A stretch of DNA of 64,000 nucleotides from Falciphora oryzae (lineage: Eukaryota; Ascomycota; Sordariomycetes; Magnaporthales; Magnaporthaceae). A program made the position numbers and the translations under genes. The notes beneath the pieces were generated by a model. That model was not told the origin of the DNA. It searched no databases and saw only the letters and a program-made list of their open reading frames with translations. Location: NCBI GenBank assembly GCA_000733355.1, contig JNVV01000018.1, positions 186,001-250,000 of the forward strand, in the 5' to 3' direction. Each line of letters starts with the position of its first letter. Position 1 is the stretch's first letter. Positions 1 through 8,466 of the stretch are shown one piece after another.

Positions 1-1353
1 GCGGAAGTACAAAGTGCCCCGGTGGCGCACACGGCCCCCGCCCAGCTGGCCACTTTTTCCAACTGCATTCTAGCCGGAGTCACTGTTGGTAGCACATGTT
101 TTGTTTGTCGTTCATAGCAGCACAACCCGTCATTGTCCTCATGTGTCGATTCTCCTCTGCTTCCACCTCGTTCTTGTAAGAATTCAGTCAAGAGTCTGTC
201 ATCACCGCAATACTTTATCTACCACGGACATTTCTTTAGATGTCCCGTGATGCCTCCCACTTCTACGCCTTTGCTAATCAAGCCACGCGAAAGGGTACAA
301 GCCTTCAGGGCAAATGCAAGTATTGGCGGAACGGTCTTCCTGAAATCACTTAGAAAGTGTTATAAGATAGGCACTACAGCACCCTCCAACACAAGTCTCA
401 CTTGATAATGAAATTTACAGCTTGCGCGCTTGAGTATAGGCAAGACAGTTCGCGGTGATATGACCTCCCATACGTCTTTACCTCGGAGAGCTTTTCATTA
501 TTGAGGTCTTCCATCTAGTTGAGTGTTAAGCTACAAACCCATGGAAGGAAAACTTCTAGAGATTTTGTTACGATAAGGCGATAGTGTGATAAATAGGGAT
601 CCTCGGAAATGTGTTTCAGTCATCCAGCTTTGCACTTTTTCGGAAGAAGTCTTGTAGACAATGCTACTTCGCTGCATAGTTGTGGGGAGACCTTGGATGG
701 TGTAGTTGGATTGTCCCAAGTCATCCGCCCCTGCCTTCACGAGAGTAGCAACGGCAACGAGCCTGAACAGACTCAGGCCATGTTTGGTTCAGCAACATGT
801 TTATTTGTTCAAGGAAAAGGAAAAGGAAAGGGGGGAAAAGTCAGAGGGTAAAAGTGCAAAACGGGAAAACTGTTGGTAGGAGTTGGTACTCCTGTTGGCC
901 CCAATGGGGGCCGGGCACGGAGATCTTACTGGTTGGTTGGATCCTCTATTGTGCGCGTGAAGAGGAAAGGGATCTATCTGCTAGAAGGGAGGGCAACGAA
1001 GCCCCTTATATACATTGCCAACAGGGCTTGGCCCTCCAGGTCACAGGGGCCCTATGGGCCCCGTGGGCCCCATGGGCCCCGGAGGGCCCGGGCCTCCCAA
1101 GCCTTCGTGGCTTCCAGATCCCTTTAGTGCATGCGCCAGAATAGTGCTGGAATAATAATCCAACAAAAACCCTTATGCAGAGGGGCTAACAAAGGGGGCC
1201 TTTGAACCTCTGGTATCCCAGTAACTTCTCGGCCTGCAGGGCCCCTTTGAAATCGTCTCCGCACCTCTTTGTACCTCCCATGAACGAGTGTTGACCATAA
1301 ACAGCGTGAACAAAAACGGCCTCAGACGAGATCGCGATGAAACCAAAGTATCT
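1..1353. other. Intergenic sequence, no gene supported
   Basis: Only short, composition-driven open frames are present and none resembles a known family. There is a purine-rich stretch near 815-840 and a palindromic GGGCCC-rich block near 1045-1095 (repeated GGGCCCC/GTGGGCCC units). The first 780 bases are less GC-rich than the genes further on. This may be old repeat-derived DNA, but no ends or coding remnant could be defined. Confidence 0.6.
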
Positions 1354-1361
1354 CTAAAGTT
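1354..1361. repeat. 8-bp target-site duplication, left copy
   Basis: CTAAAGTT, identical to 2393-2400. It abuts the outer end of the left inverted repeat, which defines the insertion boundary exactly. Confidence 0.85.
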
Positions 1362-1440
1362 GGGGCTGCCTAACCAGCCCCAGCGTATGGCTATTTGGCC
1401 CCAGAATCGCGGGGCCACAGTGCAAACACATACGGATTCG
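1362..1440 (+). repeat. Left terminal inverted repeat of the MULE element
   Basis: This segment is the reverse complement of 2314-2392 with only a few mismatches. It starts immediately after the 8-bp duplication at 1354-1361. Homology stops sharply inside the element after 1440. Confidence 0.9.
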
Positions 1441-1578
1441 GTACCTCAGCCAGATCCCCACCAAAACGTGAAAGATCCACAGGTACTTTATGTGGGCGCT
1501 GTGCACAGAGGAAAATCAAAAACGCTCAACACCAAGAAAAAAAAGTCGTGATAATTTTTTGATGCTCAGGGTCAGCTT

Positions 1579-1824
1579 TTAAGGGACTTCAACAACAATA
1601 CACTCCTGAGTCTCCTGAGCGCTCAATTTAGCTTGTGAGATCGCCTCTTCGACGATACGGTCAAAATCACCCTCGTCTACAGCCGGAATCTCGTCATATT
1701 CGTCGTCTGGCAACGCCATCTGTGAAAACGCGGCCTCAAGTACCTCGTCGTCGATCTCGTCGGCGGGCGGGCGAAAATACGCGCTAAGCGTCGTGGTGCG
1801 GCCGTGGAGGTCGACTTGACCCTG
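1579..1824 (-). pseudogene. MULE transposase remnant, C-terminal tail
   Basis: The minus-strand frame is open from about 1824 to a TAA at 1579-1581. It encodes an acidic tail (AYFRPPADEIDDEV, then LPDDEYDEIPAVDEGDF) ending in CIVVEVP. No start codon or catalytic region precedes it; an in-frame stop lies just upstream. Its position inside the inverted repeats, downstream of a FAR1-like N-terminal fragment in the same orientation, makes it the surviving end of the transposase gene. Assignment to the MULE C-terminus is inference from position and composition, not from an alignment. Confidence 0.6.
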
Positions 1825-1898
1825 TTAGGTCAACAACGGAGGTCCGCCCTGCCAAATTAGCAGGGCGCCACTCGGATCCGGCCCTGGCCAGGCCCAGA

Positions 1899-2264
1899 TC
1901 AGGGCCCCTTGCCCGTGGCCGTGCACCGCCCTTTGCAGGGGCCCGGCCAACCGCGACCTCTCCCGCACCGGAATCTAACGCGAGAAATTTGGCCGTCAGC
2001 GCCCACGTACTGGTTTTTTTGGGCTACCTCGTAGCCTGCAGCGTGCGCCTGGCTCCTCAAGGCGGCCGTGGCCTCGTCAGCGGTCGCGTAGGTGGCAGGA
2101 GACTCCAGGCGATAACGTTGTTGGCGTGCGTGGGTGCGTGGAAATAGCTTTAAATTAAAAAGGCGGTGCAGAGGGTGGGTGTTGTTGTGAGGAGGTTGTA
2201 GGGCGTGCGTTGTTGTGGAGGAAAAATTAGGTGGGTTGGGTGGTTGTGCCTCAGCCCGGTACAT
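1899..2264 (-). pseudogene. MULE transposase remnant, N-terminal FAR1-like segment
   Basis: The frame from a possible Met at 2264 contains TYATADEATAALRSQAHAAG followed by YEVAQKNQYVGADGQISRV and RFRCGRGR. This pattern (a helix, then GY-x-V, then a basic strand ending in R-x-x-C-x-R-G) resembles the DNA-binding start of fungal FAR1-type MULE transposases. It loses the family pattern after about 1965 and stops at 1899. The rest of the DNA-binding domain and the whole catalytic domain have been deleted. Confidence 0.65.
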
Positions 2265-2313
2265 CTGCGCATTCGGGGCAGGGGTTAATTTTGCGGGGAA
2301 ATACATGAAAAGT

Positions 2314-2392
2314 CGAATCCGTAGGTGTTTGCACCGTGGCTCCACTATCTTGGGGCCAAATAGCCATACTCTGGGGCTGGTTAGGCAGCCCC
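2314..2392 (-). repeat. Right terminal inverted repeat of the MULE element
   Basis: Reverse-complement partner of 1362-1440. It is followed directly by the second copy of the CTAAAGTT target duplication at 2393-2400. Confidence 0.9.
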
Positions 2393-2400
2393 CTAAAGTT
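2393..2400. repeat. 8-bp target-site duplication, right copy
   Basis: CTAAAGTT, identical to 1354-1361, abutting the right inverted repeat. Perfect identity suggests that insertion is not ancient, or that the site has simply escaped mutation. Confidence 0.85.
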
Positions 2401-2771
2401 TGGGCTAGAATAAGACCGAGCCTGATATTCAAAAGCCAGTTTCGAATAATCACTATCACTCTCTCCTTTGCTAAGTGTCTAGTTATGAGCGTCAGACTTC
2501 CGATCTGCGTCCGCGGCTATAGCCCCTCAAAGCCATTCAGGAGACTCGGCCGAGACACGGAGGTTAACAACTTAAGCAACGAAAATGAAACAACCTTCTT
2601 CGTCCCTTTCGCCATCCTTTTGCCAGTTGCTGCCGTGGTTGTCATCAGGAGCCCGGCCACCTAAAACTTTCTGCTATGCACGGCTGTGCCTCCAAAAAAG
2701 CCCAGTTCACCAATGGGTGCCAAAATCTTGTCGCCCTGGGGTTGGAGAGAAAATGTCCTCCCAGTCATCCG

Positions 2772-3158
2772 CTAGTTACCGCGTCCCCTGCCTCCCCTGG
2801 GAGGCAGGGGATCATCGGGCGGGTTATGGACCGGTGGGACATTGTTGCGCTGGCGTTTGTCAAGGTCGGCAGCCTCCTCCTCGGCTTCCGATCGGCGGCC
2901 GTTGGAGATGGGCGGGTTGTGGATCGGGGGGTTGCTGCTGCGCTGGCGCTTGTCGAACCCGCTAGCCTCCTCCTCCATTTCGGACCGGCGGGCATTGGAG
3001 ACGGGCGGGTTGTGGATCGGAGGATTGCTGCTGCGCTGGCGCTTGGCAAGGTCCAGTGAGCCTTCCCCGGCGCGTCCAGCGTCGGCCGGGAGGGCCATGG
3101 CGGGGATTGCCCCGACGGCAATTAGGATCAGGAGATGGCTGATCTTGCTGAAATGCAT
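2772..3158 (-). CDS. KEX2-processed repeat protein precursor (secreted peptides), three repeats
   Basis: This 128-residue protein has a clear signal peptide (about residues 1-22, ending AMA). Three tandem units follow, each preceded by a Lys-Arg site: QRSSNPPIHNPPVSNARR at 41-58, QRSSNPPIHNPPISNGRR at 72-89, and a diverged unit from residue 103 containing NNVPPVHNPP that runs to the C-terminus. Units 1 and 2 end in Arg-Arg and are separated by acidic spacers (SEMEEEASGFDKR and SEAEEEAADLDKR). Known: Kex2 cleaves after KR/RR in the late Golgi, and fungal pheromone and dikaritin-type precursors share this layout. Inference: at least two near-identical secreted peptides per molecule, possibly with N-terminal pyroglutamate. 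There is no Trp/Cys core as in Sordariomycete alpha-pheromones and no Tyr-bearing core as in ustiloxin. A TATA-like box lies about 130 bp upstream of the start. No tailoring enzyme gene is adjacent. Confidence 0.8.
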   Translation of the reverse strand: MHFSKISHLLILIAVGAIPAMALPADAGRAGEGSLDLAKRQRSSNPPIHNPPVSNARRSEMEEEASGFDKRQRSSNPPIHNPPISNGRRSEAEEEAADLDKRQRNNVPPVHNPPDDPLPPRGGRGRGN

Positions 3159-3284
3159 CTTGGCTGATCGAGTGTGCTATTATAGGAGAGGGTTTTCGTG
3201 AAGATGAAGAGGAAGACGAAGGTGAAGAGGAAGGTGACGGTGATGAGAACCAGATCCTTCTGACAATAGTCGGAAGCTCACGCC

Positions 3285-3292
3285 CTTATATA
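3285..3292 (-). promoter_or_regulatory. TATA-like box upstream of the 3-repeat KEX2 precursor
   Basis: The minus strand reads TATATAAG at this site, about 130 bp before the ATG at 3158. That distance leaves room for a typical fungal 5' leader. A strong TATA box is more common in regulated genes than in housekeeping genes. Confidence 0.45.
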
Positions 3293-3299
3293 CAACAAT

Positions 3300-4298
3300 T
3301 TCGGTGCGGGCCTGGCATGATGCGATGCGTCTTGTCCGGTCACTCCGGCCCGTGGACGACAAGCTGCTCAAACTCAATCTCGGCGGTGGGAGTTGACGGG
3401 CAGGGACAAGGTCCCCTGAATGCCCTCGCTACCAGTCCATAATATTGAGTTTTTTTTCCCGTTTTGTCGGGTCGCAGTCATGGAGCCATGATATGACGAC
3501 GACAACGAACAGGCCATCCCCAGCTTCTTGCATTTATCGATCTTTCCATTCAGGCAAACGCCCCGTTTTCCGCCACCCCCTGTTAGAGGGCCGTCCTGCT
3601 GTGGCGCGACGCACGCAATTCGCCACGCCGCGCTAAGCTGCGAGGAGGACGTCTGCCCGAGATGCCCTGTGGCTAATCCAGTTTCGGGCACTTAGACGAG
3701 AAACCATAAAGAGGCTTTGCCTCTTGAATGAACCGCTGCGACATCTTCAAGCGCAACGGTGGCCCGTTTACCCTAGTACCCCAGAACCCCGTGCAAACTC
3801 AAAGCAGCTGTCAAACCCAGATACGGCGCCTTGGCGAAAGTCAAACCCACGTGGCCCAGCCGAGAACGTGAGGCCGCGGCAGACTCGCACGCTGTTTCTG
3901 CAACGCCGAACCGAAGGTCACTGTCAAGTGCCACTGAAGCGTTTAAAAAAATCTGCTGATCACGAGAGAGGGCATAGAAAGCAATTATTAAATTTGAGTG
4001 TAAAATAAAAGGAAGGTGGCAGGTCTCTAATTTGCCGTGCTCGTTGGAGGGTGCATGATCTTTATGCCTGCATCCAACTTGTGCTCCCAAGATCGTGACC
4101 AACACACCCAGCCGACTGACACCAATCCTCCGACGAAAAGAAGATAAAGTTTGCGTGGATAAAAAGAAAAGAACGGTTCGATCAGGACACAGAGTGCTTT
4201 AGCTTTTCCTGTCCAACCCTGCCTGACAAGCCACAGTGCCAGCTCAAGGATTGAACAACACATTTTTTCGCCCCGTCTCCGAGCCCTCCACAGCCAGC
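3300..4298. other. Intergenic, no gene supported
   Basis: This stretch separates the KEX2 precursor promoter from the 3' end of the WD-like gene. Short minus-strand frames around 3374-3691 lack a signal peptide, introns or recognisable motifs and look like chance frames. Confidence 0.5.
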
Positions 4299-4852
4299 TT
4301 AGCAGCCAGTGGGGCGGTTGCTGAGGCACTGGCGGAGGCATGTCCCGTGCAGGTTGACGTCGTCGGCGTAGCCCGACCTGCCCGGCTGGACGCACGCGTG
4401 GCGCGTGGCGGAGGCGGCGGGGACGAGGCTGCCGGCCTTGAGGCCGGGGGCGGGCCCACTCCAGCTGACGCAGCAGCGCGCGCCCGAGTTCGAGAGGCAG
4501 ACGTCGCGCGGGCTCTCGGGCAGCACCTGGCCGCGGATGTTGCGCAGGTGGCTGATCAGGGAGTCGCAGACGGACACGGCCGGGACGTTGGAGTTGTCGC
4601 ACCGGACCCGGTTGGAGCCGCAGCGGCGCTCCACGGCGGGCGCCGGGGTCGCCTCGGACTGCTGCCCGCCGGCGGCGGCGGCGCCTTCGGGCTCGCCGTG
4701 GACGGTGAAGATGACGCCGGGGCGATCTCGGTCGAGTTGGTGACAGGGTGCTCGACCTCCCGGGTCATCAGGTCGGCAGGGGCGGGGACGGCGAAGGCGG
4801 CGCCCAGGGCGGCGGCCGCGACGGCGACGGTGAGGGTCTTGAGGGCGAACAT
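4299..4852 (-). CDS. WD-like domain secreted protein with a frame break
   Basis: The start at 4852 opens a signal peptide (MFALKTLTVAVAAAALGAAF, cut near AVPAPA). The frame drifts into Pro/Ser-rich nonsense near 4720. In the neighbouring frame the sequence continues with VIFTVHGEPEG and then a cysteine-rich domain (CGSNRVRCDNSN, VCDSLISHLRN, LPESPRDVCLSNSGARCC, NLHGTCLRQCLSNRPTGC) to the stop at 4299. This matches the fungal WD-like secreted family. The two parts are joined by losing one base in a run of four G (4719-4722, C on the coding strand); no convincing GT-AG intron bridges them. The cause is either a homopolymer sequencing error or a real null allele. The product would be a small extracellular disulphide-rich protein of unknown function. 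Confidence 0.75.
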
Positions 4853-5000
4853 TGTGCTTGAGTGGGAGATTCCGCGAGGAGTCTGGTGCTTCAGGTGACT
4901 GCTGAGAGATGGAAGATGGAAGTATGTGAGGAGGTCAGAGAAGTGAGAGTGCCTGTAGACAAGAACAGGATAGTCAAGAAGGACTGGGAGACTTCCAGGC

Positions 5001-5007
5001 TTTATAG
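5001..5007 (-). promoter_or_regulatory. TATA-like box upstream of the WD-like gene
   Basis: The minus strand reads CTATAAA here, about 150 bp upstream of the ATG at 4852. Confidence 0.35.
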
Positions 5008-5009
5008 AC

Positions 5010-6387
5010 TTCCGTCTGAGTGAGAAAAGATGCTTTGATTCTCTCCATGAAGCTATCCAGACTTCCGAGGGCATCACTGGGTACCACAGCTGCGACAAGG
5101 CGATGGCTGCTTACACGATCTTTTCACAGCTCTGGTAGTCATCATACGAGTCCTATATCTGATAGGTTCACATCTCCCAAGGCTTCACGGTGGCCTCAGA
5201 CCGAGGCCCGGAACACGACCTCAACGGCTATGCGCTACGGCGCCAGTCGCCAACGCAAAATCACAAAGTGCAGCTTTGACGAGAGATCAACGTTATCCAG
5301 ACCGATTACGGAGCACCAGGCACCAATCATGAAAGCTTGTGAAAGCGCCCGTCAGAAGCTGAGCTTGTGGATACTAGACCTGCTTGTAGAACTCCCCAGT
5401 TGTGAAAATACTATTCCAGGGGGTAAGGCCGTCTTGTTCTCCCCGTTCCAATTGAAGATGTGAAGTTGCGTTCATCGGGCGCGCCCCTTTCCGGCGAATC
5501 GAGTGAGGCATCCCCACCTCCGTCTGACAACCTGCTTATTGGGGTCCTGGCCAAGACCGCCAGAGCAGCTGAATGTCGCCGTTAGGCCCCTGTTCGGCCC
5601 TTCTAGTCCCTGAAAAAGACCCCTATCCCTATGTTCACGAGAGCCAGGCAACAGCCATTCCTTCGCTTGACTCAGTAAACACTCTGGGCAAGCATATTGG
5701 GGCGGTAAGCAGTGAGGAGATCTCTACCCCTGTCGGTCTTGGTTGCGCTTGGCGCATCTGCGCATCAGCAATACAAACGATCAAAATGGCTCTTTACCTG
5801 ATGCTTCGGTAAGGTCCGGTGCTCTGCCAGCTCCCCGCCCTCCCTGCCATTAGGATGGAAATTACCCGATTGGGCTGCATGACGACGTTGACATTCTGCG
5901 TCGTCGTAGTCGGGACCCACATTCGTCCCGCATGTCACATGATGCAGCGGCCCAGCTCAGGTAGGGAGAGCGCCGTTTGCCGCGATCCTTCGACCCAGCC
6001 AAACCTCACCGTCAATCTTCACATTTCTCCACGCTAGAGACAGAATCCTCGGAAGGCGGCACCACCAGAGCGAGGATTTCTTGACTGCACAGACAAACGG
6101 TGATATCTCTCAGCCCAGGCACCCCACAATCGAGCTCAAAATTTGTCCGTCGATAGCGGTTGGGGCCGAGGACTGAGCCTGCCTCCCAGCCTCCGTCTCG
6201 GCCGTCGCCGCCCGGTCCAGACTCTCGGCCGTCGCCGCCCGGTCCAGACTCTCGACAGGGGTCTACCGTTCTCCACACCAGTGTTGGTCGTGTGCCCGGG
6301 CGGCCGATCGACCATCCCCGCCGCAGGGTCGCTCGGGAACGCCGCTCACCAGCAGCACTACACTACTACTACACACACACCCTCACG
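5010..6387. other. Intergenic / divergent promoter region
   Basis: This space separates the WD-like gene (minus) from Med18 (plus). The open frames are short and unconvincing. It includes a 27-bp tandem duplication listed separately and a short CA-rich tract (6360-6382) just before the Med18 start. Confidence 0.5.
6201..6254 (+). repeat. Perfect 27-bp tandem duplication in the Med18 upstream region
   Basis: Positions 6201-6227 are repeated exactly at 6228-6254; the unit begins GCCGTCGCCGCCCGGTCCAG. It lies 134-187 bp upstream of the Med18 ATG, in the likely promoter or 5' leader. Confidence 0.9.
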
Positions 6388-7466
6388 ATGCAGGAGCTCT
6401 TCCTCACCAGTTTCGTCAAAGATGGCGCCGACTTCGAGCGGGCCTCGGCGGTGCTGCACGGCCTCGCCAACATGAGCGGCTGGGAGAGCCTACACCGCGT
6501 CCTGTTCTTCGCCGGCCCGCTCCCTCCCAAGGGCTTCAACGTCACGCGCTCCATCCCCACCTCGGCCAGGACGCAGCAGCAGCAGATGCCGCTCTGGTCC
6601 GGCCTCCACCAGGTCCTCCAGAAGATCTCGCACGTCCTGCAGCTGAGGTACGAGGTCTTCAGGGACCGGGACTTTGCCCCTGAGGGCCAGACGCCGACTG
6701 TGTCAGCCGAGGGACCTGACGCGTGAGTTCCCCTCCTCTTTCCTCTCCTCCTTGTGTCCCTCCTAGTGTCCTAGGATCCGGACTCTCCTACCTCCACATA
6801 CATGGTGACTAACCCTTCGGCATCACCTTGCCCTTCCAGAGAGCTGAACAAGGCGAGTGGTACTCTAAGATGGACCGACTTCCCCAAGCCGACAGAGAAC
6901 CAGCCTGTCATCAGCCGGAAGAAAGTAGAGATAGCCGACCAGAAGAACCTAATCGCCATCGTGAAGGACAATAACCACAGGTTCGCATTTCTCGGCGTCT
7001 CTCCAAGATTTCCATTGATCAAGGACGCAACTGGCTAATTAACTGCTCCGCTGCCACCAACAGGTTCAAGAGCGAGGCTATCGAGGAGTCGGTCAGCTAC
7101 TTCATTGACAGCGTCGAGATCAGCCTGGTGCGCTACTACCACCTGCCTCCCGCTGGCGCCGGCGAGAACCCGGCACAGGCCCAGGTGGCGCAGCCACTAG
7201 GTGGCGCCGTGCTCCCGGCCTGGTCGTCGTTGCGTCTGCTGGACCCGTCGGGCACGTGGATGCTGTTTGTGCGCACGACGGTGCTCGAGGACAACGCGCC
7301 CGACAAGATCAAGAAGGCGCAGGACGACCTCTACGCGATGCGCGACAAGCTAGCGGGTGTGTTCGACTTCAAGATTGTCGACAGACGCGCCCACGACACG
7401 CGCATCTCGCAGCCCATGAACAACCTGCCCGCGCCGATGCCTATGACGCAAAGGCTCAGGGGTTGA
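6388..7466 (+). CDS. MED18: Mediator complex subunit 18 (Srb5/Med18)
   Basis: This head-module subunit of Mediator links transcription factors to RNA polymerase II in the nucleus. The three exons I place (6388-6722, 6840-6980, 7064-7466) splice to 292 residues. It begins MQELFLTSFVKDGADFERA and continues with the family's VLHGLANMSGW segment near residue 30. Exon 3 carries IDSVEISLVRYYHLPP and the late LLDPSGTWMLFVRTTVLED strand typical of the Med18 beta-barrel. The first intron has donor GTGAGT; the second has the weaker donor GTTCGC but keeps frame. The length is usual for filamentous fungi. The gene stands alone, with the 27-bp tandem repeat in its promoter. Confidence 0.88.
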
Positions 7467-8466
7467 TCTTTGCCGCCACCCACGATAATCCGTTGACGGT
7501 CAGTGGAGGGTGGAAGAGGTTCGGGACCGGATAAAGTTGCCAAGTCGAAGGATTCCCAGGCCAAGCGCCACGCTTTACCGAACGGAGGGTCGCAGCAGGT
7601 GAGACTGGGTGTTTGGCGAGCAGCCGTTAACATATGTGATGGCCATGCTCGACTTGGTCCCAATCATCTGCACGCCTATCATCAATAGGGAACAAAATTG
7701 CTGAATGGGGAACAGGCATAAGAGCACAACTTTTCAGTACATGCATCTAAACTCAAGGTCTCGGCAGCCCCAATCATACCTGCGACCACGTCTCTCCTTT
7801 TTCAGCGCCCCCTTCCGCCTGTAGGACGCGGGCCGCACGTCAGCTTAGCCGCTGGAAGCCCCCAAAAGCTTCCAAGCCACGGGCTTACTATACCCTCACA
7901 TCATTCCCGCAGATCTCGCCTATCCGCACCACCCCAGATTATCTGCCAACGCGCCAATCTGCCAATCCCAATCGCCAGTGCTCAGGGGCCGTTTCTTATT
8001 CTTGTCAATAGAACGTTGTCGGCCATCAAGTTGAGCCTCCGGGCCCGACACCACCGGCTCTCGAGGGGCGATCCACACCGCCGAGACGGAGTTTGATGGG
8101 TTCCGGAAGGTTTATGGAAGACATGATAGGGGGCCGGCCAGGCTTCCAGTAAATTTTTTGTTTGTTTGGATGTCGCTGAAGGTTATTTGTATTGTTATCT
8201 GCGCGGGGCTGTACCGCCAATTGCCCTTAAAAAATGACTTTGGCATCCCGTTCTTCTGGTTTCCTCAGTCGCTGTCTCGACTGCTATCGCATCCGTGCAT
8301 CTTCGCCTGCCCCTGACTGTCAGATGATCGCGAGAGGACTCCTTGGACGCACCAAAACCACCGTCCATCTACCGCACAGCCCCTGGAAAATATCATTCTA
8401 GCCACTTTGACAATCCCCTGGTTTTGACAACGTTTTGGAACAGGATTTTTTTTCCCCGTCGTAAAC
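7467..8466. other. Intergenic, no gene supported
   Basis: This is the 3' flank of Med18 and the promoter of the MFS carrier at 8467. No conserved frame or RNA gene was seen. Confidence 0.5.

Larger units (their letters stand above)
1362..2392 (-). mobile_element. Internally deleted Mutator-like (MULE) DNA transposon
   Basis: Seen: 79-bp terminal inverted repeats (1362-1440 and 2314-2392) beginning GGGGCTGCCTAACCAGCCCC on both ends, flanked by a perfect 8-bp direct duplication CTAAAGTT (1354-1361 and 2393-2400). The 1,031-bp interior holds, on the minus strand, an N-terminal piece resembling the FAR1/WRKY-GCM1-like DNA-binding segment of fungal MULE transposases and a C-terminal acidic tail. 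The catalytic core with the DDE triad is missing. Known: MULEs have long inverted repeats and 8-11 bp duplications. Inference: a non-autonomous deletion derivative that would need a transposase supplied in trans. An 8-bp duplication also fits hAT elements, but the long inverted repeats and the coding remnant favour MULE. Confidence 0.85.

Noticed and set aside
1045..1095. CRISPR-like or regulatory array of GGGCCC units
   Set aside because: A short, irregular palindromic GC block without spacers; simple low-complexity DNA.
2772..3158. Mating alpha-pheromone precursor
   Set aside because: Layout is similar, but the cores have no Trp/Cys pattern typical of Sordariomycete pheromones.
3374..3691. 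Possible small Cys-containing protein on the minus strand
   Set aside because: No signal peptide, Cys spacing matches no known secreted family, and overlapping frames are equally open.
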